Source of the DNA: Pilimelia columellifera
GTDB taxonomy: Bacteria > Actinomycetota > Actinomycetes > Mycobacteriales > Micromonosporaceae
Assembly: GCF_039532605.1 (NCBI RefSeq)
Contig: NZ_BAAARY010000009.1
Location: 92,641-156,640, forward strand
Reading direction: 5' to 3'
DNA: 64,000 bases
This document shows, piece by piece, positions 8,318 to 20,654 of the stretch (position 1 is the stretch's first letter; every line of letters begins with the position of its first letter). The notes beneath the pieces are model-generated. The model searched no databases. It worked only from the letters and a program-made list of their open reading frames with translations, and had not been told where the DNA came from. A program made the translations under genes and the position numbers.

Positions 8318-8743
8318 GTGACGCAGACGTACGGTGGCGACCAGAGGTTGGCAGGCGGCGACCGGGCGGCCCAACCATGCCCCTGCGGCCTCGGCGAGCC
8401 GTACGGCCGGTGCTGCGGGCGCTACCACACCGGCGAGGACGCGCCGACTGCCGAGGCGCTGATGCGGTCGCGCTACAGCGCGTTCGCCGTCGGCGACGTC
8501 GCCTACCTCCGACGCACCTGGCACCCGCGGACCCGTCCGCGAAACCTGGATCTGGACCCCGGACAGCGCTGGTCCGGCCTGGAGATCGTCGGTGGCGCCG
8601 GCGGCGGGCTCTTCGACACCGACGCGACGGTGGAGTTCCGGGCGCGCTACCGCGACGACGCCGGTCGGGGCGAACTGCGGGAGAACAGCCGCTTCGTCAG
8701 GCTCGACGGTCAGTGGCGCTATCTGGACGGCACGGGACACTGA
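8318..8743 (+). CDS. YchJ-like (UPF0225) zinc-binding SEC-C protein
   Basis: The 141-residue protein has an N-terminal CPCGLGEPYGRCCGRYH, a SEC-C type metal-binding motif, followed by EALMRSRYSAFAVGD, the strongest signature of the YchJ family. The second half folds as an NTF2-like domain (VEFRARYRD, ENSRFVRLDGQWRY). The function is unknown; the SEC-C motif usually binds zinc and may contact protein or nucleic acid. It starts 4 bases after accA and is probably translated from the same message. The GTG start is the only reasonable one upstream of the Cys cluster. Confidence 0.85.
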   Translation: MTQTYGGDQRLAGGDRAAQPCPCGLGEPYGRCCGRYHTGEDAPTAEALMRSRYSAFAVGDVAYLRRTWHPRTRPRNLDLDPGQRWSGLEIVGGAGGGLFDTDATVEFRARYRDDAGRGELRENSRFVRLDGQWRYLDGTGH

Positions 8744-8834
8744 CCACCGGGCCCGGCGCCGGCCAGGACCCCCGCGGCGGCATCCCGAACCCGTTCAGGC
8801 TGACCGCCACGCCGCGAACGGCGATGATCGGGAG

Positions 8835-10274
8835 ATGCGGTTCCTCAACGATCTCGCCCCCGCCCACGACCTGACCTACAGCGACGTCTTCATGACGCCC
8901 AGCCGTTCAGCCGTGTCGTCACGGCTCGACGTCGACCTGCGCTCCGACGACGGCGCCGGCACCACCATCCCGATCGTCGTCGCCAATATGACCTCGGTGT
9001 CCGGCCGCCGGATGGCCGAGACCGTCGCCCGACGCGGCGCGGTGGCGGTGCTCCCCCAGGACATCCCCATCGACGTCGTCACCGAGGTCGTCGGCTGGGT
9101 GAAGCGTCGGCACCTGGTGCACGACACCCCGATCACGCTGACCCGTACCGAGACGGTCGGCACCGCCGCCCATCTGCTCACCAAGCGCGCCCACCGGGCG
9201 GTGATCGTGGTCGACGACAAGCATCGGCCGGTGGGCGTGGTGACCGAGGCCGACTGCCAGGGCGTCGACCGGTTCACGCAGGTCGGCCAGGTCATGTCGA
9301 CGGACCTGCTCACCATCGCCGTCGACACCGATCCGGCCGGCGCGTACGCCCGGCTGGCCGACGGACGGCACCGGCTCGCGCCGGTGGTCGACGGGCTCGG
9401 CGTCCTGGTGGGCATCCTCACCCGCGCCGGCGCGCTGCGGGCCACCCTGTACCAGCCGGCCACCGACGACCGCGGACGGCTACGGATCGCCGCCGCGATG
9501 GGCATCAACGGCGACGTGGCCAACCGGGCCGCCGCGCTGCTGTCGGCCGGCGTCGACACTCTTGTCATCGACACCGCCCACGGTCACCAGGAGCGGATGC
9601 TCACCGTGCTGGAGCAGGTCCGGGCGTTGGGCCCGGCGGCGCCGGTGGTGGCGGGCAACGTGGTGACGGCCGGGGGCGTCCGGGACCTGGTGGCCGCCGG
9701 CGCCGACATCGTCAAAGTGGGGGTTGGTCCGGGGGCGATGTGCACCACCCGGATGATGACCGGGGTGGGCCGGCCGCAGTTCTCCACGGTGCTGGAGTGC
9801 GCGGCGGCGGCCCGGGCGCTGGGGGCGCACGTGTGGGCCGACGGCGGGGTGCGGCACCCACGCGACGTGGCGTTGGCGCTGGCCGCCGGGGCGTCCAATG
9901 TCATGGTGGGCTCCTGGTTCGCCGGCACCTACGAATCCCCCGGCGACATCTACACCGACGCCGACGGTCGGCGGTACAAGGAGAGCTTCGGGATGGCCTC
10001 CGCCCGCGCGGTGAGCGCCCGGACCGCCGAGGACAGCCTGTACGAGCGGGCCCGTAAGGCGGTCTTCGAGGAGGGCATCTCCAGCGCCCGGATGCACCTG
10101 GACCCGCAGCGACCCGGGGTCGAGGACCTGCTGGACGTCATCGTCGCCGGGCTGCGCAGCGCCTGCGCGTACGCGGGCGCGTCGACGCTGGCCGAGCTGC
10201 GCGAACGTGCGGTGATCGGGGTGCAGAGCGCCGCCGGCTACGCCGAGGGCAAACCGCTTCCGGCCGGCTGGTGA
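8835..10274 (+). CDS. guaB1: GuaB1-type IMP dehydrogenase family protein (GMP reductase candidate)
   Basis: The 479-residue protein is a (beta/alpha)8 IMPDH/GMPR fold with two CBS repeats inserted at about residues 95-205 (RAVIVVDDKHRPVGVVTEAD; MSTDLLTIAVDT). The catalytic loop GVGPGAMCTTR places the active-site Cys at 303. The start is set at the ATG 8835, preceded by GGGAG; an upstream extension overlaps the ychJ-like gene in another frame and is a shadow. Sequence and length match mycobacterial GuaB1, which has been reported to act as a CBS-regulated GMP reductase rather than an IMP dehydrogenase. That activity is transferred by family, not shown here. It would convert GMP to IMP in purine recycling. 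Confidence 0.85.
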   Translation: MRFLNDLAPAHDLTYSDVFMTPSRSAVSSRLDVDLRSDDGAGTTIPIVVANMTSVSGRRMAETVARRGAVAVLPQDIPIDVVTEVVGWVKRRHLVHDTPITLTRTETVGTAAHLLTKRAHRAVIVVDDKHRPVGVVTEADCQGVDRFTQVGQVMSTDLLTIAVDTDPAGAYARLADGRHRLAPVVDGLGVLVGILTRAGALRATLYQPATDDRGRLRIAAAMGINGDVANRAAALLSAGVDTLVIDTAHGHQERMLTVLEQVRALGPAAPVVAGNVVTAGGVRDLVAAGADIVKVGVGPGAMCTTRMMTGVGRPQFSTVLECAAAARALGAHVWADGGVRHPRDVALALAAGASNVMVGSWFAGTYESPGDIYTDADGRRYKESFGMASARAVSARTAEDSLYERARKAVFEEGISSARMHLDPQRPGVEDLLDVIVAGLRSACAYAGASTLAELRERAVIGVQSAAGYAEGKPLPAGW

Positions 10275-10277
10275 CCG

Positions 10278-10290
10278 GCGGGGCGCCCGC
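10278..10290. terminator. Short GC hairpin between convergent guaB1 and lpdA
   Basis: GCGGG-GCG-CCCGC forms a five-base-pair stem with a three-base loop in the 33-base gap between the convergent stops. There is no U tract. It may serve as a bidirectional end for both genes, but the stem is short and could be chance at this GC content. Confidence 0.35.
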
Positions 10291-10307
10291 GCCGACCGTC
10301 GGGGCGA

Positions 10308-11708
10308 TCAGTCGACGACGTGCCGCATGAGCTGCCGCGCCGCCTCGGTGATCGAGCCGGACATCGACGGGTAGATCGTGATCGTGTGGGCCAGCTGGTT
10401 GACCGTGAGACCGTTCTCCACCGCCATGGTGATCGGCAGGATCAGCTCACTGGCCCGCGGCGCGACGACCACCCCGCCGATGATCTGGCCGGTCGCCGGG
10501 CGACAGAACAGCTTGACGAAGCCATCCGCCACATCCGACATCTTGGCCCGCGGGTTGCCGTCCAGACCCAGCATGACGGCCCGCGCCGGCACCTTCCCGG
10601 ACTCCACGTCGTTCTGCGAGACCCCCACGGTGGCCAGCTCCGGGTCGGTGAAGACATTCGAGGCGACGGTGCGCAGCCGCAGCGGCTGGACCGCCTCGCC
10701 GAGCGCATGCCACATGGCGATCCGGCCCTGCATCGCGGCGACGCTGGCCAGCGGCAACACCCCGGTGCAGTCGCCGGCGGCGTAGATGCCCGGGACGTTC
10801 GTCCGGGACACCCGGTCGACGGTGACGTAACCCCAGTCGTTGACCTCGACCCCGTACTCGGGCAGGCCCAGGCCGGTGGTGTTGGGGATCGATCCCACCG
10901 CCATGAGCGCATGTGAGGCGGTGACGACGCGACCGTCGGCCAGGCTCACCTCCACGCCGTCGCCGGTGTGGCGCACCGCGTCGGCGCGGGAGTTGTTGAG
11001 GATCGTCATCCCGCGGTCGCGGAAGACCTTCTCGATCGCCATCGCCGCGTCGGCGTCCTCGTGCGGCATCACCCGGTCCCTGCTGGAGACCAGGGTGACC
11101 GGCACGCCTATGGCCAGGTAGGCGCTGGCGAACTCAGCTCCGGTGACCCCGGAACCGACGACGACGAGGTGCTCGGGCAACTGCTCCAGGTCGTACACCT
11201 GACGCCAGTTGAGGATGCGCTCGCCGTCCGGCGCCGCGCTGGCCAGCACCCGCGGAGTGGCGCCGGTGGCGACCAGGACCGTCGTGGCGTCCAGGTCGTA
11301 CGAGGCGCCTTCGGCCGGGGCGACCCGGACCCGGTGGGTGTGGCCCAGGGTGTCCTCGCCGAGCCTGGCCGTGCCGGCGACCATCTGCACCCCGGCCTTC
11401 ACCAGTTTGGTGTGGATGTCCCGGGACTGGGCCTGGGCCAGGCTGCGCACCCGGGCGTTGACGATCCCCGCGTCCACGGTCAGGGCCTGCTGACCGCCGG
11501 AGAACACGCCCATCGACTCGGTGTTGCGGTGCGCGGTGACCACCTCGGAGCTGGCGATGAACGTCTTGGACGGCACGCAGTCCGACAACACGCAGGCGCC
11601 GCCGGCGCCGGACGCCTCGACCACCGTCACCTCGGCGCCGAGCTGCGTGGCCACCAACGCGGCCTCGTAGCCGGCCGGGCCTCCACCGATGATGACGATC
11701 CGGCTCAC
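10308..11708 (-). CDS. lpdA: LpdA-type flavoprotein disulfide reductase / NAD(P)H quinone reductase
   Basis: The protein has 466 residues when started at the GTG 11708, which follows AAGGGGG. It has the FAD-binding IIGGGPAGYE (6-15), an NAD-binding GSGVTGAEFA segment and the second FAD motif YAAGDC. The redox pair is kept as C39-VLSD-C44 followed by VPSK. However, the C-terminal His-Pro-x-x-x-Glu dyad of dihydrolipoamide dehydrogenases is replaced by YPSMSGS, so true lipoamide dehydrogenase activity is unlikely. It best fits the group of Mycobacterium tuberculosis Rv3303c (LpdA), a quinone reductase. It faces guaB1 and diverges from the cyclotransferase-like gene. Confidence 0.85.
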   Translation of the reverse strand: MSRIVIIGGGPAGYEAALVATQLGAEVTVVEASGAGGACVLSDCVPSKTFIASSEVVTAHRNTESMGVFSGGQQALTVDAGIVNARVRSLAQAQSRDIHTKLVKAGVQMVAGTARLGEDTLGHTHRVRVAPAEGASYDLDATTVLVATGATPRVLASAAPDGERILNWRQVYDLEQLPEHLVVVGSGVTGAEFASAYLAIGVPVTLVSSRDRVMPHEDADAAMAIEKVFRDRGMTILNNSRADAVRHTGDGVEVSLADGRVVTASHALMAVGSIPNTTGLGLPEYGVEVNDWGYVTVDRVSRTNVPGIYAAGDCTGVLPLASVAAMQGRIAMWHALGEAVQPLRLRTVASNVFTDPELATVGVSQNDVESGKVPARAVMLGLDGNPRAKMSDVADGFVKLFCRPATGQIIGGVVVAPRASELILPITMAVENGLTVNQLAHTITIYPSMSGSITEAARQLMRHVVD

Positions 11709-11823
11709 GGCGCCCCCTTGGAGATCAACAACGCGCCCCGGCGAGCACGCTCTGCACAGCTCATCACGCGCGACACGCGACCGCCGCATTCTCCCCTACT
11801 TCTCCCAGGGCCACGAATCGAGC

Positions 11824-11829
11824 TATGGT
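11824..11829 (+). promoter_or_regulatory. -10 element before the cyclotransferase-like gene
   Basis: TATGGT ends 7 bases before an in-frame GTG at 11837. The ATG inside this element (11825) would then not be the start codon. Confidence 0.45.
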
Positions 11830-11836
11830 CATCGCT

Positions 11837-12292
11837 GTGCGTCTCTACGCCGCGTACGGCTCAAACCTGGACCCGGCCCGCATGCGGGCCTACTGCCCGC
11901 ACTCCCCCATGGTTGGGGTCGGGTGGTTGGAAGGGTGGCGGCTGACCTTCGCCGGGGAGGAATCCCTGGGTTGGGAGGGCGCGGTCACCACGGTGGTCGA
12001 GTCGCCCGGCGACCGGGTCTTCGTCGCCCTGTATGACGTCCACCAGTGGGACGCCGCCCAGCTCGACGAGATCGAGGGCGTCGGCGCCGGCACCTACCGC
12101 AAACTCACCGTCCGGGTGGCGACGCTGGAAGGTGAGTCACCAGCGTGGATCTACGTCTTCGAGGGCTACGAAGGCGGCCTGCCGACGGCCTGGTACCTGT
12201 CGGAGATCGCCAACGCGGCGGAGAAGGCGGGCGCCCCGGACGACTACGTTGCCGCGCTCCGGGCCCGCCCGACCAGCACCTCACACCCCTGA
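11837..12292 (+). CDS. Gamma-glutamylcyclotransferase-like (AIG2 fold) protein
   Basis: The protein has 151 residues from GTG 11837, or 155 from ATG 11825. It begins VRLYAAYGSNLDPARM, the YGSNL signature of the gamma-glutamylcyclotransferase/BtrG fold. The catalytic acid is probably the Glu in LDEIEG. Members release gamma-glutamyl groups as 5-oxoproline or act on related amines; the substrate here is unknown. The downstream start is preferred because the ATG is part of a TATGGT -10 element spaced for a leaderless message. The stop lies 4 bases from that of the convergent GNAT gene. Confidence 0.8.
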   Translation: MRLYAAYGSNLDPARMRAYCPHSPMVGVGWLEGWRLTFAGEESLGWEGAVTTVVESPGDRVFVALYDVHQWDAAQLDEIEGVGAGTYRKLTVRVATLEGESPAWIYVFEGYEGGLPTAWYLSEIANAAEKAGAPDDYVAALRARPTSTSHP

Positions 12293-12296
12293 CGGC

Positions 12297-13295
12297 TCAG
12301 CCCGCGGCCGACACCGTCCGCTCGTAGATGTCCGCCTCATAGGAGGCGGACATGCCGACCGAGGTGTACAGGTCGTACGCCCGGGTCGGGTTGGTGAGGT
12401 CGACGCCGAGGCCGGCCCAGGCGCGTCCCTTCGCCGCGTAGATGGCGAAGGCGTGCCGCAACAGCGCCCGGCCCACCCCGCGGCCCCGGTGCTCGCGCAG
12501 CACGGCGAGGTTACGCACCCAACCCTCCGATCGGGCGTCCCCGTCCGACGGGCCCGGCCCGGCGTTCGTGGTCTTGTCGGACGCCGACTGGACGATGCCG
12601 ACCGCGACACCGTCCACCTCGGCCACGAGCCATTCGTCCCACTCGGGGGCGGCGATCACGGCCAGCCGTTCCCGCCACCGCTGGTAGGTCTGCGGCAGGT
12701 AGTCGGGGGTGTCCTGAAAGGCGGCGTCGAGGATCGTGAAGAACGTCCGCAGGTCAGCGTCGTCGACGCTGCGCAGCGGGCGGATGAGCACCCCCGGCGG
12801 CGGATCGGGGAGCCGGGCGTCGGCCGCCGTCAACGGCCGGGCCATCCGGGCGTACCGCTTGACGAAGGCGAAGCCCGCCGACCGCAGAAGCGCGATGTAG
12901 CGCAGCTCGGTCGGAATGGCGCCGGCGCGGACCCGCACCTGCTCACGCCCGGCGGCGGCGGCCCGCTCGACCACCCGGCCCAGCAGCAGGTCCAGCAGCG
13001 GCGGCTGGGCGGGCACGCCGTGTTCCGGATGGACGTACACCTCGACGTTCTCGCGGTCGGCGCCGTGCGGGTTCTCCAGGTACGCCCAGGCGACGACCTC
13101 CCCGGCCGGGTCGACGGCGAGCCAGGAATCGGCGGCGGGATCGAAATTCGGCGCCCGGAGCACCTCCTCGACCTCGTCCGCCCCGAAGTCCGGGTAGCCG
13201 ACCGAGGCGATGTCGCTGGCGTGCACGACCGCCAGGATCGCCGCGATGTCGTCGAGGGTGGGTCGGCGGGTGGTCCAGCCATCGGGGAGCGTCAC
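12297..13295 (-). CDS. Two-domain GNAT acetyltransferase
   Basis: The 332-residue protein carries two GNAT-type halves. The first (about 1-150) is degenerate and includes WLAVDPAGEVVAWAYL. The second (about 165-325) has the acetyl-CoA loop LREHRGRGVGRALLRHA, matching Q/RxxGxG/A, and ends with a typical NPTRAYDLYTSVGM strand. The tandem arrangement resembles mycothiol synthase (MshD), but the sequence is not clearly MshD and I do not assign it. The GTG 13295 start places the protein just before the WTTRRPTLDD strand of the first domain; longer frames upstream give no sensible sequence. Substrate unknown. Confidence 0.72.
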   Translation of the reverse strand: MTLPDGWTTRRPTLDDIAAILAVVHASDIASVGYPDFGADEVEEVLRAPNFDPAADSWLAVDPAGEVVAWAYLENPHGADRENVEVYVHPEHGVPAQPPLLDLLLGRVVERAAAAGREQVRVRAGAIPTELRYIALLRSAGFAFVKRYARMARPLTAADARLPDPPPGVLIRPLRSVDDADLRTFFTILDAAFQDTPDYLPQTYQRWRERLAVIAAPEWDEWLVAEVDGVAVGIVQSASDKTTNAGPGPSDGDARSEGWVRNLAVLREHRGRGVGRALLRHAFAIYAAKGRAWAGLGVDLTNPTRAYDLYTSVGMSASYEADIYERTVSAAG

Positions 13296-13363
13296 GACAG
13301 CAATTCGAACCGATCCGCCGGCCGCTGTCACCGGGTTTTCCGGATCGCGGGCCACGGACCGGC

Positions 13364-14122
13364 TCAGGCGACCTGTCGCGTCGCCGCAGCCTCGCAGCGT
13401 CGCCACGCGGCGTGGAGCAGATCGACCAGCTCACCCCGCTCGGCCGGGGTGAGGCCGGCCATCGCCCGGCCGACCATGCTGTCGGCGACCTGGTCGGACC
13501 AGACCCGCCGACGGACCAGGGGGGCGCCCGGCGGGTAGGGCCCGGCCCAGCCCAGCGCGGCGGCGCCCCGTTCGCCGTCGGGGCCGCCGAGGATCGACTC
13601 GACCGGGCTGAGCCCGGCGGCCCGTACCGCGATGAGATGGGCGCCGAGCCGGAGTTCGCGCAACAGGTGCAGCAGCACCGCGGCCCGGGCCCCCGGCGTG
13701 ACGTCCGGGCTGGGCATGGACCGCCAGGCGACGAACAACGGCAGCCCGGCGCCGTCGGCGTTGCGGACGACCGGCGCGGCCAGGTCGATGAGCCGACGCA
13801 CCCGGACGAACCCGTCGAGGTGCTCGGTGCCCCACCGGCAGCACTCGGCGATGCTCTGCGCGGCGATCTCCACCGGCGGCCGGACCCGGCGCGCGGCGTC
13901 CCAGGCATCCCGGACCAGGTCCGGGGCGAAGAAGCCGAGCGCCGCGGCGACCGTGTCGGCGGACGCCTCGCCGAGCACCCCGCCCCGGCTGGCCACATGG
14001 AACGACCAACCCGACAGCCCCCAGCGGCGGGCTCTACGGACGGTCATCGGGCAGTCGATGTAGGCGCTGCCGAGCCACTGCGTCGGTATCCGGCTCGCGG
14101 CAGCCGCGTGTTCGGGGGTCAC
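13364..14122 (-). CDS. SCO6745-like family protein, unknown function
   Basis: The protein has 252 residues, predicted almost entirely helical. The N-terminal half has GLSGWSFHVASRGGVLG followed by VAAALGFFAPDLV, which fits the SCO6745 family pattern (a Gly/Arg-rich turn, an Ala-rich helix, then F-x-F/FAP). The second half has two Arg-rich helices (VRNADGAGLPLFVAWRSMP; LLRELRLGAHLIAV) and ends with LTPAERGELVDLLHAAWRR. No catalytic residues are recognised. The GTG at 14122 is the start most consistent with family length. It diverges from the DUF4349 lipoprotein and lies 68 bases upstream of the GNAT gene on the same strand. Confidence 0.6.
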   Translation of the reverse strand: MTPEHAAAASRIPTQWLGSAYIDCPMTVRRARRWGLSGWSFHVASRGGVLGEASADTVAAALGFFAPDLVRDAWDAARRVRPPVEIAAQSIAECCRWGTEHLDGFVRVRRLIDLAAPVVRNADGAGLPLFVAWRSMPSPDVTPGARAAVLLHLLRELRLGAHLIAVRAAGLSPVESILGGPDGERGAAALGWAGPYPPGAPLVRRRVWSDQVADSMVGRAMAGLTPAERGELVDLLHAAWRRCEAAATRQVA

Positions 14123-14248
14123 CCGCCGATTGTGCCTGCGATCGACGTCGCTCACTGCCCCCGCCGTGGAGGAACCCCACCGGAACCAGGGGCGTCCCAC
14201 CGCCAACAGCACGCGCCCCCGGGCGCGACGGGGAAAACGGAGGACCCG

Positions 14249-15160
14249 ATGACCAGTTCCAGCCGTTTCGCCACAGCGCGGGCGCTGGCCGTGACCGTGG
14301 CGGCGTCGCTCGTCGCCGGTTGCGGCGCCGACGACGCCTCGTCCCGGTCGGCGCCGGCGCCGGCCGTCCACCAGGACGCCGAGAACGCCTACCAGGACAC
14401 GGCCGGGCTACGCCAGGCCGAGGGCCAGGGTCGGCCCGCAACGCCGGCGCCGGTGGCCGCGGACCGTCGACAGGTCATCCACACCGGTTCGCTGACCGTC
14501 CGGGTGGACCGGTCGGCGCGGGTCGACGAGGCGGCGGCGAAAGCGATCAGCATCGCCCGCGCCGCTGGCGGATACGTCGGCGGCGACCAACGCGCCCACG
14601 ACGGCGACCAGTCACGGGCCACGGTGGAGCTGCGGATCCCGGCCTCCCGGTTCGGCGCCGTCGTCGACGAGCTGGCCAAGGTGGGCGACCGCGAGGAAGG
14701 GCGGGAGCTGAGCGCCGACGACGTCACCGAACAGGTGGTCGACCTCGACGTCCGGATCGCCAGCCAGCAGGCCAGCGTCACCCGCACCCGGGCGCTGCTC
14801 GCCCGCGCCAGCTCCATCACCGAGCTGGTGTCGGTGGAGGGCGAGCTTGCGGAGCGGGAGAAGGAGCTGGCCTCGCTCCAGGCGCGCCAACGGAGCCTCG
14901 CCGACGCGGTCGCGATGTCGACGCTGCGTCTGGCCATCCTCGGCCCGGACGTCGCCGCCGACGGGCCGACGACCGGCTTCGTGGCCGGGCTGAAGGCCGG
15001 CTGGGGCGCGTTCACCAGCTCGTTGCAGGTGGCCGTGACCGTGCTCGGCGCCCTGCTGCCGTGGCTGGTCCTGATCGGCGTGCCGATGGCCGGGCTCCTC
15101 GTCGCCCTGCGGCGTCGCCGTCCGGCAGCCCGCGTGGACCCCAGCGGGCCGACGACCTGA
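14249..15160 (+). CDS. DUF4349 lipoprotein
   Basis: The 303-residue protein has a lipoprotein signal with lipobox LVAGC, lipid-modified at Cys25. After a disordered stretch (26-80) comes the DUF4349 domain: a beta strand VIHTGSLTVRV, GGYVGGDQ, then a long coiled-coil region (about 175-225, with TELVSVEGELAEREKEL). It ends in one membrane helix (about 253-285, PWLVLIGVPMAGLLVAL) and an Arg-rich tail. It would be anchored by lipid at one end and a helix at the other. The function is unknown. An AGGA ribosome binding site precedes the ATG. It is convergent with the M20 amidohydrolase. Confidence 0.82.
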   Translation: MTSSSRFATARALAVTVAASLVAGCGADDASSRSAPAPAVHQDAENAYQDTAGLRQAEGQGRPATPAPVAADRRQVIHTGSLTVRVDRSARVDEAAAKAISIARAAGGYVGGDQRAHDGDQSRATVELRIPASRFGAVVDELAKVGDREEGRELSADDVTEQVVDLDVRIASQQASVTRTRALLARASSITELVSVEGELAEREKELASLQARQRSLADAVAMSTLRLAILGPDVAADGPTTGFVAGLKAGWGAFTSSLQVAVTVLGALLPWLVLIGVPMAGLLVALRRRRPAARVDPSGPTT

Positions 15161-15193
15161 CCAACCGCCCGCCGGTCAGGTCGCCCGGCGCGG

Positions 15194-16489
15194 TCACATG
15201 CCGTCGAGCGCGGCGACGGCCGTCTGGGCCATCACCCGGACGCCGCAGCCGATCGCGCGTTCGTCCACGTCGAAGCCACCCTGGTGGATGTCGAGGGCGC
15301 CCTCGCTGCCGGCGGTCGCCGTGCCGAGTCGGATCATGGCGCCGGGCACCTGCTCCAGGTAGAAGGAGAAGTCCTCGCCCCCCATGCTGATCTCGGCCTC
15401 CACGACGTGGTCGGCGCCGATGGCCGCCCCGGCGGCGGCGGCGATGACCGCGTTCGCCCGACGATCGTTGATCACCGGTGGCACGCCGCGGGTGTAGGCC
15501 ACCTCGGCGTCCGCGCCGGTGCCGGCGACCGCCGCGCGGACCAGCTCCTCGATGAGGTCCGGGGCGCCGCGCCAGGCGTCCCGGCTCAGCACCCGCAGGG
15601 TGCCCTTGACCATGCCCGACCCGGGGATGGCGTTGAACGCCTCACCGGCGTGCACGGTGCCCCAGACCATCGACAGGCCGGCCCGTGGGTCCACCCGGCG
15701 GCCCAACAGCGCCGGAACGTCTACAATCACCCGGCCCAGGGCCTGGACGAGGTCGGCGGTGACGTGCGGCCGGGCGGTGTGCCCGCCCTTGCCGGTCAGT
15801 CGCACCTCGACAGTGTCAGCCGCCGCGGTGAACGGCCCGGAGCGCACCCCGACCGTCCCGACGGTCAGCTGCGGCGCGCAGTGCAGGGCGTAGACCGCGC
15901 CGACGTCAATGAGGCCGCCGGCGCCGATGACCTCCGGCGCTCCCGACGGCACCGACTCCTCGGCGGGTTGGAAGAGCATCCGCACCCGGCCGGGCAGCTC
16001 TCCCCGGCTGGCCGCTTCGGCCAACGCCTTGGCTACCCCGAGCATGACGGTGGTGTGCACGTCATGCCCGCAGGCGTGGGCGACGTTGGCGACCGTCGAC
16101 CGGTACGCGACGTCCTTGATGTCCTGGAGCGGGAGCGCGTCCATGTCGGCGCGCAGCGCCACCACCCGGTCCCCGTCGCCGATGTCGCAGATGACGCCGT
16201 TGCCCTTGGGTAGCAGGCGCGGCGTGAGCCCGGCTACGGCCAGCTCCCGCGCTACCAACGCGGCCGTCTCGAACTCCTGGTGCGACAGCTCGGGGTGGGC
16301 GTGGATATGGCGGCGTACCGCCACCAGCTCGTCGCTGCGGGCGGCGAGCCAACCGTCCAGCCAGGTCAGGGCCGGCCCGGCGGTCAGGGCGGTGGCGGCA
16401 TCGTGCCGGGGTGAGGCGTGCGCGTTGGCGGTCGGCACGGGGCGACGCGCGTCGGCGTCATGGTCGGGTCGGGTCAGCGCGGTTGTCAC
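15194..16489 (-). CDS. M20-family amidohydrolase (N-acyl amino acid amidohydrolase type)
   Basis: The 431-residue protein has the HIHAHPELS motif (61-69), the metal-binding HACGHDVHT (138-146, ligands Cys140 and His142), the catalytic Glu pair in FQPAEE (177-178) and the closing DIHQGGFD histidine. These are the features of the dinuclear-metal M20D group, which includes hippurate hydrolase, IAA-amino-acid hydrolase and mycobacterial AmiA1/AmiB1. It removes acyl groups from amino acids; the precise acyl group is unknown. In M. tuberculosis amiA1/amiB1 lie near lpdA as here. The GTG 16489 is chosen because sequence upstream is Pro/Arg-rich with no homology. Confidence 0.85.
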   Translation of the reverse strand: MTTALTRPDHDADARRPVPTANAHASPRHDAATALTAGPALTWLDGWLAARSDELVAVRRHIHAHPELSHQEFETAALVARELAVAGLTPRLLPKGNGVICDIGDGDRVVALRADMDALPLQDIKDVAYRSTVANVAHACGHDVHTTVMLGVAKALAEAASRGELPGRVRMLFQPAEESVPSGAPEVIGAGGLIDVGAVYALHCAPQLTVGTVGVRSGPFTAAADTVEVRLTGKGGHTARPHVTADLVQALGRVIVDVPALLGRRVDPRAGLSMVWGTVHAGEAFNAIPGSGMVKGTLRVLSRDAWRGAPDLIEELVRAAVAGTGADAEVAYTRGVPPVINDRRANAVIAAAAGAAIGADHVVEAEISMGGEDFSFYLEQVPGAMIRLGTATAGSEGALDIHQGGFDVDERAIGCGVRVMAQTAVAALDGM

Positions 16490-16788
16490 GGTGGCGTCTC
16501 GATCTCGTCTGGTCGTGGTCGACGGCCCGGCCCCGCGCGGTCGCGGACTGGCCGGACGCGACGTCGGCGGCGGGTCGTCGCCTGGGTCGGGCCCGGGGGC
16601 CGCGGTGCCCGGTGTCCGTGCCACCGCAGCCGCCCTTCTCCCAACATCACGGCGCCGTCGGCTCGCTCACGGCAGCGCCACTTTCGCAACCTACCCAGTT
16701 CGTGGAAGTTTGCACCTTGGTTTGTCGGGGGACGACCCAGGTTAACGCAGGTCAGGGGCGTGACTTTGGACGGCGCGCGCCGGAACCG
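16490..16788. other. Intergenic region upstream of the M20 gene
   Basis: Nearly 300 bases lie between the start of the amidohydrolase and the end of the mutase gene, both on the minus strand. I find no small gene. A less GC-rich stretch around 16685-16750 may hold the amidohydrolase promoter: minus-strand TAGGTT near 16691-16696, with no convincing -35. Confidence 0.4.
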
Positions 16789-18369
<1,581 letters not shown>

Positions 18370-18376
18370 GCCGCCG

Positions 18377-18382
18377 ATCGTA
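18377..18382 (-). promoter_or_regulatory. -10 element of a probable leaderless mutase transcript
   Basis: On the minus strand TACGAT ends 7 bases before the ATG at 18369. The rest of the 254-base divergent gap (18370-18623) toward the second kinase shows no gene and no clear operator. Confidence 0.5.
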
Positions 18383-18623
18383 GAGGCCACGTCGGGGACG
18401 ACGCGCCGGCGGCGCCGCGACCGCGTCGCCGCGGGGCGTCACCCGTACGGAGGGAAAGCGGTTGGACACGACGAGTGCGTACGGCATCACTGTTCGGGGC
18501 CAACCGGTCCGCTCCCTTTGCGAGCGAACCGTCGAGCCACGAAGATGGTTCCGTGCGGCGCAAGCCTCTCGATATGCATACCCGTAGATCCCTCGACGTT
18601 CTCGTGACTCGGCGGCGTTTCCT

Positions 18624-20624
<2,001 letters not shown>

Positions 20625-20654
20625 CCTGGCCGCTGGACGTGCTAGTAACAGCGG

